A stretch of 35,811 nt of DNA from positions 1 to 35,811 of the forward strand of contig JAIDUK010000031.1 in the NCBI GenBank assembly GCA_029060215.1. The letters are read 5' to 3'. Source of the stretch: Alistipes sp. GTDB taxonomy: Bacteria > Bacteroidota > Bacteroidia > Bacteroidales > Rikenellaceae. Shown here piece by piece: positions 1-6,788 of this stretch (within the stretch, counting starts at the first letter, position 1; every line of letters starts with the position of its first letter). The notes beneath the pieces were generated by a model. The model worked only from the letters and a program-made list of their open reading frames with translations. It was not told where the DNA came from and searched no databases. Both the position numbers and the translations under genes were made by a program.

Positions 1-56
1 AACCTGTAACCTTCTGATCCGTAGTCAGATGCTCTATTCAATTAAGCTACGGTGCC
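1..56 (-). tRNA. tRNA-Arg(ACG), partial (3' end outside window)
   Basis: Read on the minus strand from 56, the sequence opens with a GGCACCG acceptor strand, then TA and a D-arm ending in AGAGC, then an anticodon stem TCTGA/TCAGA around the loop CTACGGA. That loop puts ACG at positions 34-36, which reads CGU arginine codons after A34 is converted to inosine. The variable loop and the start of the T arm (ACAGGTT) follow, and the window edge removes the rest. A Bacteroidetes-type promoter lies 13 bp upstream. The visible three-quarters is a clear cloverleaf. Confidence 0.93.
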
Positions 57-68
57 GAATTGCGAATG

Positions 69-100
69 CAAATGTAGAACAAAAATCCGACATGCGCAAA
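69..100 (-). promoter_or_regulatory. Promoter of the tRNA-Arg gene
   Basis: On the minus strand TTTG (100-97) is followed after exactly 20 bp by TACATTTG (76-69), a match to the Bacteroidetes -33/-7 consensus TTTG-N-TAnnTTTG. The -7 box ends 12 bp before the tRNA 5' end, which fits a very short leader. The same TTTG-N20 spacing recurs before tig and before the BlaI-type gene in this window. Confidence 0.75.
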
Positions 101-163
101 TAAATTGCGGAAAAATTTGCGAGAATCTGTTTGCGGGGGTGCGAGCTTCCGGATTCGGCGGCT

Positions 164-224
164 GCTAAAACGTTTTAGCCGGCATTTCGGCGGTCCACGC
201 GGGGGTGTTTGTTAAAACGTTTTA
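164..224. repeat. Two TAAAACGTTTTA palindromes
   Basis: GCTAAAACGTTTTAGC (164-179) is a perfect 16-bp palindrome. A second copy with the core TAAAACGTTTTA occupies 213-224. Their centres are 47 bp apart, in the 188-bp non-coding gap between the tRNA gene and ruvC, and the nearer one lies 20 bp after the ruvC stop. The same 12-bp core occurs again at 7399-7410 and 16516-16527. The form resembles a site for a dimeric DNA-binding protein; the protein is unknown. I see no gene in this gap. Confidence 0.8.
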
Positions 225-244
225 GGTTCCCGGTCCGGCGGTTC

Positions 245-862
245 CTATTTGATCTCCCGGTCGGGATGCGAGCGCAGGAATTGTTCCCAACTTTGCGAGC
301 CGCCTTTGGATGCCGCTTTCTTGCCGCCGCCGAGCCCTTTCACCCGGGCGTCGCCAAGCGCCGCGTTGAGCGGCGATGCGGTGGTGTAGTAGTGGCAGAG
401 CGCCACGGCCATGCCGTCGGTGGCGTCGAGCCGCCGCCCCGGCGGTTCGATGGCCAGCGTCCGGCAGACGATGGCCGCCACCTGTTCCTTGGCCGAGGAG
501 CCCAGCCCCGTAATCGCCTGCTTGATGCGCATCGGGGCATATTCCGAGACCTTCAGCCCGCGGCTCAGCGCCGCGGCCATCGCCACCCCCTGCGCCCGGC
601 CCAATTTGAGCATCGATTGCACGTTCTCGCCGAAAAACGGCGATTCGAGGGCCACTTCGCGCGGTTCGTATTGGTCGATCAGCGTCCCGACCCGCTCGAA
701 AATGCGAGCCAGTTTGGCGTAGGGATCGGTCAGTTTGTGCAGGTCGATGTCGCCCAGCACCACCGAGCGCACGGTGCGTCCTTCGACTTCCAGCACCCCG
801 TAGCCCATGTAGTTGGTGCCGGGGTCGATGCCCATGATGCGGTATGGCGGTTCGGCTGCCAA
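245..862 (-). CDS. ruvC: Crossover junction endodeoxyribonuclease RuvC
   Basis: RuvC resolves Holliday junctions by paired nicks in the RuvABC recombination pathway. The 205-residue product starts with the RNase H-fold strand RIMGIDPGT (catalytic Asp13), carries ALESPFFGEN with Glu73, and ends its catalytic core with DATDGMAVALCHY (Asp146 and Asp149), so the four acidic metal ligands are present. The C-terminal tail from about residue 170 is basic and disordered-looking. The frame opens at the lpxD stop codon, so the only start keeping the first beta strand whole is TTG at 862; ATG at 835 would begin inside it. The gene lies 12 bp after lpxD and is probably co-transcribed with it. Confidence 0.95.
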   Translation of the reverse strand: MAAEPPYRIMGIDPGTNYMGYGVLEVEGRTVRSVVLGDIDLHKLTDPYAKLARIFERVGTLIDQYEPREVALESPFFGENVQSMLKLGRAQGVAMAAALSRGLKVSEYAPMRIKQAITGLGSSAKEQVAAIVCRTLAIEPPGRRLDATDGMAVALCHYYTTASPLNAALGDARVKGLGGGKKAASKGGSQSWEQFLRSHPDREIK

Positions 863-874
863 CGGGGTTGTCCG

Positions 875-1912
875 TTATTTTTTCGCGTCTTCGAGTTTCT
901 TTTCAAGGTCGCGCACCCGCTTGTCCAGCTCGGGCAGGCGCTTGAATACGGCCGCCGAGCGGTGGTACTGCATGCCCGGAAGCGCCGGGTAGCCGAAGCG
1001 GATTTCGCCGTCGGGCACATCCTTGTCGAGCCCGCTCTTGGAGCCCACCTGCACCCGGTTGCCGATGGTCACGTGGTCGGCCACGCCCACCTGACCTGCA
1101 AGGAAGCAGTTGCTGCCCACCTTCGAGGTCCCCGCAATGCCCGTCTGGGCCGACGAGACGGTGTTGGCGCCGATCTCCACGTTGTGGCCGATCTGAATCA
1201 GGTTGTCCAGCTTCACTCCGTGGCGGATGATCGTCGAGTCGGTCTTCGCACGGTCGATGCAGGTGTTGGCGCCGATCTCCACGTCGTCTTCGATAATGAC
1301 GTTGCCCAGCTGGGGGATCTTGTCGAATCCACCCTCGGCGTTGGGCATGAAGCCGAAGCCGTCGGCTCCGATCACCGCCCCGGCGTGCAGGATGCAGCGG
1401 GCGCCCACCTTGCAGCCTTCGTAGATCTTCACGCCCGGATAGAGGGTCGTGCCCTCGCCGATTTCGACCCCGGTGCCGACATAGACTTGCGGATAAATCT
1501 GGCAGTCGGCGCCGATCTTCGCACCGTCTTCCACCACCGCGAAGTCGCCGACATAGCAGTTTTCGCCCACCGTGGCTTTCGCCGAGACGGATGCGCGGTC
1601 GCTGATGCCCGTGCGGCGGGGTTTGGCCGCGTTGTACATCTCCAGCAGTTTCAGCACGCAGGCGGCCGCGTTGTCCACCTTGATGAGGGTGGCCGCAACG
1701 GGTTGCGAGGGCTCGAAACTCTTGTCGACCAGCACGATGCTGGCTTGGGTCGTATACAGAAACGGTTCGTATTTCAGGTTGGTCAGGTAGGCCAGCGACC
1801 CGGCCTTGCCTTGTTCGATGGACGACACGGTGTGTACGGCCGCCTGTTTGTCGCCTGCGATTTCGCCGCCCAAGAATCCGGCGATCATCTCGGCTGTGAA
1901 TTCCATTGCCAT
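875..1912 (-). CDS. lpxD: UDP-3-O-(3-hydroxyacyl)glucosamine N-acyltransferase LpxD
   Basis: LpxD adds the second, N-linked 3-hydroxyacyl chain in lipid A synthesis, acting in the cytoplasm with acyl-ACP as donor. The 345-residue product has the usual N-terminal uridine-binding domain (about 1-105), then a long left-handed beta helix of hexapeptide repeats (for example [20 protein letters not shown]). The conserved [13 protein letters not shown] and [12 protein letters not shown] segments hold the catalytic histidine region. A C-terminal coiled tail ([21 protein letters not shown], split here as about 20 residues of helix) packs the trimer. The start ATG at 1912 lies 4 bp after the coaD stop; a second ATG two codons later is equally possible. 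Confidence 0.96.
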   Translation of the reverse strand: MAMEFTAEMIAGFLGGEIAGDKQAAVHTVSSIEQGKAGSLAYLTNLKYEPFLYTTQASIVLVDKSFEPSQPVAATLIKVDNAAACVLKLLEMYNAAKPRRTGISDRASVSAKATVGENCYVGDFAVVEDGAKIGADCQIYPQVYVGTGVEIGEGTTLYPGVKIYEGCKVGARCILHAGAVIGADGFGFMPNAEGGFDKIPQLGNVIIEDDVEIGANTCIDRAKTDSTIIRHGVKLDNLIQIGHNVEIGANTVSSAQTGIAGTSKVGSNCFLAGQVGVADHVTIGNRVQVGSKSGLDKDVPDGEIRFGYPALPGMQYHRSAAVFKRLPELDKRVRDLEKKLEDAKK

Positions 1913-1916
1913 AGTA

Positions 1917-2387
1917 TTATAAGTAGTTTGTAATGTCGATTCCTTCGGGCAGGAACTCCTCCACCGAGCGTCCGAAGGCCAGTACTTCGCGCACCGTCGA
2001 CGACGAGATGTCGGCCACGGCCGACGGGGTGAAGAGCATGACGGTCGTCAGCGCCGGGTAGATGCGGTGGTTGGTGGCTTCCATCGTGCGTTCGTATTCG
2101 AAGTCGGTGGTGTTGCGTACGCCGCGGATGATGGCGCAGGCGCCGACCGTTTCGGCGAATTCGCCCGTCAGCCCCGTATAGACCTGCGCTTCGACCCTCG
2201 GTTCGGCGGCATAGATGTCGTCGATGAGCCGTTTGCGGTTGGCGACCGTCAGCAGTCCTTGCTTGGCCGTGTTGTTGCCTATGCCGATCACGATGCGGTC
2301 GAACAGCTTCAGCGCATCGGCTACCAGCGCCGCATGGCCGCGCGTGAACGGGTCGAACGATCCCGGGAAGATTGCGATTCTTTCCAT
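1917..2387 (-). CDS. coaD: Phosphopantetheine adenylyltransferase CoaD
   Basis: CoaD makes dephospho-CoA from 4'-phosphopantetheine and ATP, the penultimate step of coenzyme A synthesis. The 156-residue protein matches the bacterial family in length and order: [15 protein letters not shown] at the N-terminus (nucleotidyltransferase T/HxGH signature), [12 protein letters not shown] in the middle and the ISSSTVRE motif near the end. I chose the ATG at 2387 because the protein then begins [14 protein letters not shown] as is normal; an in-frame ATG three codons upstream lies inside the spacer to the promoter box. lpxD and ruvC follow closely, so this may be a three-gene unit. Confidence 0.96.
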   Translation of the reverse strand: MERIAIFPGSFDPFTRGHAALVADALKLFDRIVIGIGNNTAKQGLLTVANRKRLIDDIYAAEPRVEAQVYTGLTGEFAETVGACAIIRGVRNTTDFEYERTMEATNHRIYPALTTVMLFTPSAVADISSSTVREVLAFGRSVEEFLPEGIDITNYL

Positions 2388-2393
2388 GAAGAA

Positions 2394-2401
2394 CAAAGGT
2401 A
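2394..2401 (-). promoter_or_regulatory. -7 promoter box of coaD, close to the start codon
   Basis: TACCTTTG matches TAnnTTTG and ends only 6 bp before the coaD ATG at 2387. A transcript starting at the usual distance from this box would have almost no 5' leader. No clear TTTG -33 element sits at the expected distance; that stretch is an AATTAAGAATGAAAAATT repeat (2409-2426). Confidence 0.6.
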
Positions 2402-2425
2402 GCGAAAAAATTAAGAATGAAAAAT

Positions 2426-3136
2426 TCAGAACAGCCTTTCCATCGCCGAGGCCACCTTTTCGGCGATGAGCGCCATGTAGGGGGTGCCGTCGCAGCGGGC
2501 CAGCGCCGTCACGCCCCGGTGGTCGACGTAGAAGAGTTCGTCCATGTGCGCCAGCATCTCCCGGGCAAGGGGTTCTTCGTGCAGTTCCAGTTCCGCGCTC
2601 CGGATGGCGCGCAGGGCCAAGTCGCGTTCGACGCTCGGGGCGGCCGGGGCAGTGAAAAGCGTGCGGCCCCGCACCGCAAACAGCGGGGCGTCGTCGGCCG
2701 TGCGGCAGGTGCCGTCGGGGTCGCAGCGGATCGCTGTCTCGGCGCCCGACAGTTCGGCTTGGCGGCGGGCCAGTTCGTTGGCCGCTTCGCGGGCCGAGGT
2801 CGGCAGGTCGGCGAAGGGCAGTTCGTAGCAGACCGCGCAGGCATCGGGCCGCAGGCTCCGCAGGGCATAGCCGTGGTAGTACGACAGCCCTCCCGGGCGC
2901 AGGCGTTCCGTTCCGTCGGCCGTCAGTTCGATGCGGACGAATCCCGATACCGCCTGCGGGTAGCGTTCGGCTTGGGCCAAGGCCGCCAGCCGTTCTTCCA
3001 GTGCTCCGATGTCGGGGGCGTAGCGGCAGCCGAACAGCGTGCGGGCCGCTTCCGCCAGCCGCGCCGCATGGGCTTCGACCAGCCGCGGGCGGCCGTCGCA
3101 GAGGTGGACCGTCTGATAGAGGAAGAGTTCCGTCAC
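2426..3136 (-). CDS. Aminotransferase class IV-like protein lacking the PLP lysine
   Basis: The 236-residue protein has the plan of fold-type IV PLP enzymes such as aminodeoxychorismate lyase and branched-chain aminotransferase: an N-terminal lobe with TVHLCDGRPRLVEAHAARL, then a C-terminal lobe with GAETAIRCDPDG and APLFAVRGRTLFTAP. Aligned by eye with E. coli PabC from the ADEALVLD block, Thr113 stands where the Schiff-base lysine should be and Thr146 where the conserved glutamate should be. It is therefore unlikely to work as a normal PLP enzyme, unless my alignment is off. The GTG start at 3136 overlaps the holA stop (GTGA), which points to translational coupling; no ATG start fits. Function unknown. 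Confidence 0.72.
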   Translation of the reverse strand: MTELFLYQTVHLCDGRPRLVEAHAARLAEAARTLFGCRYAPDIGALEERLAALAQAERYPQAVSGFVRIELTADGTERLRPGGLSYYHGYALRSLRPDACAVCYELPFADLPTSAREAANELARRQAELSGAETAIRCDPDGTCRTADDAPLFAVRGRTLFTAPAAPSVERDLALRAIRSAELELHEEPLAREMLAHMDELFYVDHRGVTALARCDGTPYMALIAEKVASAMERLF

Positions 3137-4203
3137 AGCAGGAAGATTTTCAGCAGCAGTTCGCGCAGCAGTTCGCCGTCGGAGGCGCCGCCTGCGTTCA
3201 GGCCTTTGCTCTTGGCGTCGTATTCGCGCAGCAGGCCCAGTATCTGGAACACCTTGCGATTGTCCCACAGGGCGGCGTGTTGTTTGATTTCGTTGATTAC
3301 GAAGACGTTGTTCTTGCGCAGGGTGCGCATCAGTTCGGTGTCTTGCGGGAAGGGCTGGCCTTTGTGGCGGGAGAGCCAGCGCAGGTAGTTGACCACGAAC
3401 AGGTCGCGGAACTGGCCGAAAAGCGCCATGATGGTCAGCAGCAGCGGGTTGTCCTTGGGGTTGCGGGCGAAATGGTCGGCGATCATCAGCGCCCGGGCCA
3501 TGTCGCGCGTCATCACGGCCTTGCAGAGTTCGAAGTTGTTGAAGTCTTTCGAGATTCCGATATTGGCTTCGATGTCGGCGTCGGTTATCTTGGTCGTGCC
3601 CGCAGGCAGCGAGACCGTCAGTTTGCGCAGTTCGTTGGCTATCTTGGAGATGTTCGTCCCCAGATGGTCGCTCAGCATCGAGAGTGCCTTGGGGTCGATG
3701 CTCAGGCCTTGTTGTTTGGTGAATTGTTGGAGCCACGCCACGATTTCGTAGTCGCGCGGCTGGATCGATTCGAGCACCGCGCCGTTGGCCGCACAGCCCT
3801 TGTAGAAGGCCGAGCGTTTGTCGACCGTCTTTTCCTTGTGGCAGATTATAAGGATCGTCGTCGCCGAGGGTTTCTGCGTGTAGAGCGAGAGTTTCTCGAT
3901 GCCCCGCAGCTGCTGCGCTTCCTTGACGATGACCACCTGATACGAGCCCATCATCGGCATCTGGCGGCAGAGGTTGATGATCTGCCCCGCCTCCGAGTCC
4001 TTGCCGTAGACGGTGATCTGGTTGAACGAGCGTTCCGCTTCGCTGAGTATGCCCGTCGCCAGTTGTTCGCACAGGGCGTCGATGAAGTAGCTTTCGTCGC
4101 CCATGAGCAGGTAGACCGGGGCATAGCGCCGGGCCGCCGCGTCGGCGGTCAGACGTTCGTATTGGGCGATCGTGTCGCGGAATCGGATAGCGCTTTTGGC
4201 CAT
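3133..4203 (-). CDS. holA: DNA polymerase III subunit delta HolA
   Basis: The delta subunit opens the sliding clamp within the clamp-loader complex. The 356-residue protein has the family layout: an N-terminal AAA+-like domain starting YAPVYLLMGDESYFIDAL, the QVVIVKEAQQL strand region, a three-helix lid with the LGTNISKIANELRKL motif, and a C-terminal collar domain around DNPLLLTIMALFGQFRDLF. As in other delta subunits there is no functional Walker A motif. It begins 3 bp after the tilS stop and overlaps the next gene by 4 bp, so it sits inside a tight three-gene unit. Confidence 0.93.
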   Translation of the reverse strand: MAKSAIRFRDTIAQYERLTADAAARRYAPVYLLMGDESYFIDALCEQLATGILSEAERSFNQITVYGKDSEAGQIINLCRQMPMMGSYQVVIVKEAQQLRGIEKLSLYTQKPSATTILIICHKEKTVDKRSAFYKGCAANGAVLESIQPRDYEIVAWLQQFTKQQGLSIDPKALSMLSDHLGTNISKIANELRKLTVSLPAGTTKITDADIEANIGISKDFNNFELCKAVMTRDMARALMIADHFARNPKDNPLLLTIMALFGQFRDLFVVNYLRWLSRHKGQPFPQDTELMRTLRKNNVFVINEIKQHAALWDNRKVFQILGLLREYDAKSKGLNAGGASDGELLRELLLKIFLL

Positions 4204-4206
4204 GGG

Positions 4207-5550
4207 TCAGACGATTTCTTTGGTGATTCGCAATACGTTTTCGGTCTGGTCGGTCAGGCGGTAGCGGTCGTCGATGCGGCGGCCCACCAGCCAGACGATC
4301 TCCCCGCCCGAGAGCAGCACGAACTGGCGTTGTTTCTCGGCGGCCGACACCTTGGCGTCGGTCAGGTAGTCGCTCACTTTCTTGCGGCCCGTCATCCCGA
4401 ACGGCACGAACCAGTCGCCCTCCTGCCAGCGGCGCAGGGTGAGCGGGTATTGCAGTTTGTCGGCATCGATCTGGGCGATCTGTTCGGGCACTCCGAAATC
4501 CTTGATCGTGTCGATGTCCGTGCGTTCGTAGTAGAGCACCGCATTGCCGCAGTAGCTGCGCACGGCGTCGGGGCCCACTTCGCAGGTGCAGGGGTCGTCG
4601 TCGGCGATGGGGGCCACCACGATGGTGCCGCGGTCGACATAGGCGGTGCGTTCGCGCGAGTAGAAGCGGCGGCCCGTGGCTTCCTGATCGAGGGCGCGGC
4701 ACAGGGCGTCGATCACGTCGCCCTTGAATCCGTAGGCCGAGCTGAGGAGTTCGTAGATGACGAATCCGCGCGGGAATGCCGGGTCGATGCGGTCCGGGCG
4801 TATGGTGTCGATGCCCCCTTCGCTGCTCACCGCTTCGCGGCGGATGCGTTCGATGCCGTGGTCGATGAAGCGCTGCGCCTCGGTCAGCCGGCCGATGTTG
4901 CGGCGCATGAGCGCAGTGAAGCGGGGGTTGATTTCGCGGATGCGGGGGATGAGCCCCAGCCGGATCTTGTTGCGCAGGTATTTGGTCGAGCGGTTCGACG
5001 AATCTTCGCGGTAGGGGATCTTGTGGGCTACGGCATATTCGAGGATCTCCTTGCGCGAGGCGAACGTCAGCGGGCGGACGATGCGGCCGATCTGTTGCGA
5101 GATGCCCGTCAGGCCGCGCAGACCCGTGCCGCGCAGCAGGTTGATGAAGAAGGTTTCGACCGAATCGTCGGCATGGTGGGCCACCGCCACGGCCGTGTAG
5201 CCGTGTTCGCGGCGCAGTTGTTCGAACCATTCGTAGCGCAGGCGGCGGGCCGCCATTTCCATCGATTCGCCCGTGCGTTCCATCTCCGCAAGGGTGTCGA
5301 AACGGCGGTTGTAGCACTCCACGCCGCGGCGGGCCGCTTCGGCGGCCACCAGCGCTTCGTCTTCGTCGCTCTCGGCGCCCCGCAGCTGGAAGTTGCAGTG
5401 GGCCACGCCCACGCGGTAGCCGCACTGCGTGAAAAGCGCCAGCATCACCATCGAGTCCACACCGCCCGAGACGGTCAGCAGCACCCGGTCGTCGGGCGTC
5501 AGCAGGCCGTTCTCCTTTATATATTGTTCGAATGCTTCGGGTAAAGCCAT
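4207..5550 (-). CDS. tilS: tRNA(Ile)-lysidine synthase TilS
   Basis: TilS converts C34 of tRNA-Ile(CAU) to lysidine using ATP and lysine, which lets that tRNA read AUA and stops it being charged with methionine. The 447-residue protein has the PP-loop SGGVDS at residues 28-33, VAHCNFQLRGAESDEDEALV, and AVAHHADDSVETFFINLLRGTGLRGLTG in the catalytic domain; the C-terminal half holds the tRNA-binding region ending in VWLVGRRIDDRYRLT. Its ATG at 5550 is the first gene of a tilS-holA-aminotransferase-like unit. Confidence 0.95.
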   Translation of the reverse strand: MALPEAFEQYIKENGLLTPDDRVLLTVSGGVDSMVMLALFTQCGYRVGVAHCNFQLRGAESDEDEALVAAEAARRGVECYNRRFDTLAEMERTGESMEMAARRLRYEWFEQLRREHGYTAVAVAHHADDSVETFFINLLRGTGLRGLTGISQQIGRIVRPLTFASRKEILEYAVAHKIPYREDSSNRSTKYLRNKIRLGLIPRIREINPRFTALMRRNIGRLTEAQRFIDHGIERIRREAVSSEGGIDTIRPDRIDPAFPRGFVIYELLSSAYGFKGDVIDALCRALDQEATGRRFYSRERTAYVDRGTIVVAPIADDDPCTCEVGPDAVRSYCGNAVLYYERTDIDTIKDFGVPEQIAQIDADKLQYPLTLRRWQEGDWFVPFGMTGRKKVSDYLTDAKVSAAEKQRQFVLLSGGEIVWLVGRRIDDRYRLTDQTENVLRITKEIV

Positions 5551-5559
5551 GAATCGGTC

Positions 5560-5703
5560 AATTAAAAATTAAGAATGAAAAATCAAAAATTCCGCATTTC
5601 TGCTGTCGGGAGCCTCTGCAAGGAATCTGCGACGGCTGCGTTGCCCATAGCCGGCAGGCGGGGCTTTCCATGATTTTTAATTCTTAATTTTTCATTTTTA
5701 ATT
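5560..5703. repeat. Intergenic element bounded by AT-rich inverted repeats
   Basis: The gap between murB and tilS is framed by two inverted AT-rich arms built on AATTAAGAATGAAAAAT: one at 5560-5584, its reverse complement at 5672-5703. Between them lies an 87-bp GC-rich core with no open frame I trust. A shorter copy of the arm is at 2409-2426 between coaD and the aminotransferase-like gene. The right arm reaches the murB stop codon. This looks like a small dispersed non-coding element rather than an insertion sequence, as no transposase is present. Confidence 0.65.
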
Positions 5704-6712
5704 ATAGAATGTTTACTTCCGTGTCTATCTCCACGCCGAATTTGTCGCGGACGGCCGCCTGTACTTTCCGGGCCAGTGCGAGCACTTCGCCGCCCGTGGC
5801 CCCGCCGTGGTTCACCAGCACCAGCGCCTGCCGTTCGTGGACGCCCACCCGTCCGTCGCGGTAGCCTTTCATCCCCGCCTTGTCGATCAGCCAGCCTGCC
5901 GCCAGCTTCGCCTTGCCCGGTTCCGGCGCAGGGTAGAGCGGCATGTCGGGCCACTGGGCTTGCAGCCGTTCGGCCGTGGCGAGGTCCACCACCGGGTTCT
6001 TGAAGAAGCTGCCCGCATTGCCCAGTTCGGAGGTGTCGGGCAGTTTCGCGCGGCGGATGGCGATGATCGCTTCGCGGATGTTGCGCAGGGTCGCGCCCCC
6101 GCGGGCCGCCACTTCGCGTTCCACGTCGCCGTAGCCCAAGTGGGGCTGCGGGGTGCGCGTCAGGGCGATTTCGATGGCCGTGATGACGACCCGGCCTTTC
6201 AGCGCGTGTTTGAAGACGCTTTCGCGGTAGCCGAATTCGCAGTGCGCCGCATCGAGGGTCAGCATCGCGCCGCTCTCCACGCAGTACATCTCCACCCGTT
6301 CGATCGCGTCTTTGGCTTCGCGGCCGTAGGCGCCGATGTTCTGCACCGGTGCGGCTCCCGCCTTGCCCGGTATGAGCGAGAGGTTCTCGATGCCCCACAG
6401 CTCCCGTTCGACGGCCCATTCGACCAGATCGTCCCACTCGACGCCCGCCTCGGCCCGTACGCGCACCCGGTCGCCGTCGTCTTCGAGCACTTCGATCCGT
6501 TGCGAGACCGGGGTCAGCAGCAGTCCGTCGTAGTCGCGCGTGAAGAGGATGTTGTTGCCCCCCGCAAGGACCGTCCAGCGGGCGGGCGCTCCCTCGGCAA
6601 AAACCGCCCGCAGTTCTTCCGCCGTCTCGAATTCGACCAGCCGCGCCGCCCGTTGCTTCACATGGAAGCTGTTGCGGCCGCTCAGGTCGGCTTGTTGAAA
6701 TTCTTTCGCCAT
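5702..6712 (-). CDS. murB: UDP-N-acetylenolpyruvoylglucosamine reductase MurB
   Basis: MurB is the FAD- and NADPH-dependent reductase that completes UDP-MurNAc for peptidoglycan synthesis. The 336-residue protein shows the FAD-binding segment WTVLAGGNNILFTRDYDG, the GIENLSLIPGKAGAAPVQNIGAYG signature, the catalytic region ELGNAGSFFKNPVV with its serine, and LAAGWLIDKAGMKGYR near the C-terminus. I placed the start at ATG 6712 (MAKEFQQADLSGRNSFHV), because the open frame upstream of it runs into the divergent DUF4301 gene and has no family similarity. The promoter box ends 6 bp upstream of this ATG. Confidence 0.95.
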   Translation of the reverse strand: MAKEFQQADLSGRNSFHVKQRAARLVEFETAEELRAVFAEGAPARWTVLAGGNNILFTRDYDGLLLTPVSQRIEVLEDDGDRVRVRAEAGVEWDDLVEWAVERELWGIENLSLIPGKAGAAPVQNIGAYGREAKDAIERVEMYCVESGAMLTLDAAHCEFGYRESVFKHALKGRVVITAIEIALTRTPQPHLGYGDVEREVAARGGATLRNIREAIIAIRRAKLPDTSELGNAGSFFKNPVVDLATAERLQAQWPDMPLYPAPEPGKAKLAAGWLIDKAGMKGYRDGRVGVHERQALVLVNHGGATGGEVLALARKVQAAVRDKFGVEIDTEVNIL

Positions 6713-6718
6713 GATGCG

Positions 6719-6747
6719 CAAAGTTAGAAAATATTTTCCTATCTTTG
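6719..6747. promoter_or_regulatory. Divergent promoter boxes for murB and the DUF4301 gene
   Basis: On the minus strand TAACTTTG (6726-6719) ends 6 bp before the murB ATG, the same unusually short distance seen at coaD. On the plus strand TATCTTTG (6740-6747) lies 41 bp before the DUF4301 ATG at 6789. Both match TAnnTTTG. I could not find a convincing -33 element for either, so strengths are unknown. Confidence 0.6.
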
Positions 6748-6788
6748 ATAGAACCTCCGACCGAACAAACCTAAAATACCTTATAACC

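Noticed and set aside
2426..5425. A 999-codon frame that would join the aminotransferase-like gene to sequence inside holA and tilS
   Set aside because: The N-terminal three quarters are shadow sequence of tilS and holA. Only the last 236 codons look like a protein, starting at GTG 3136.
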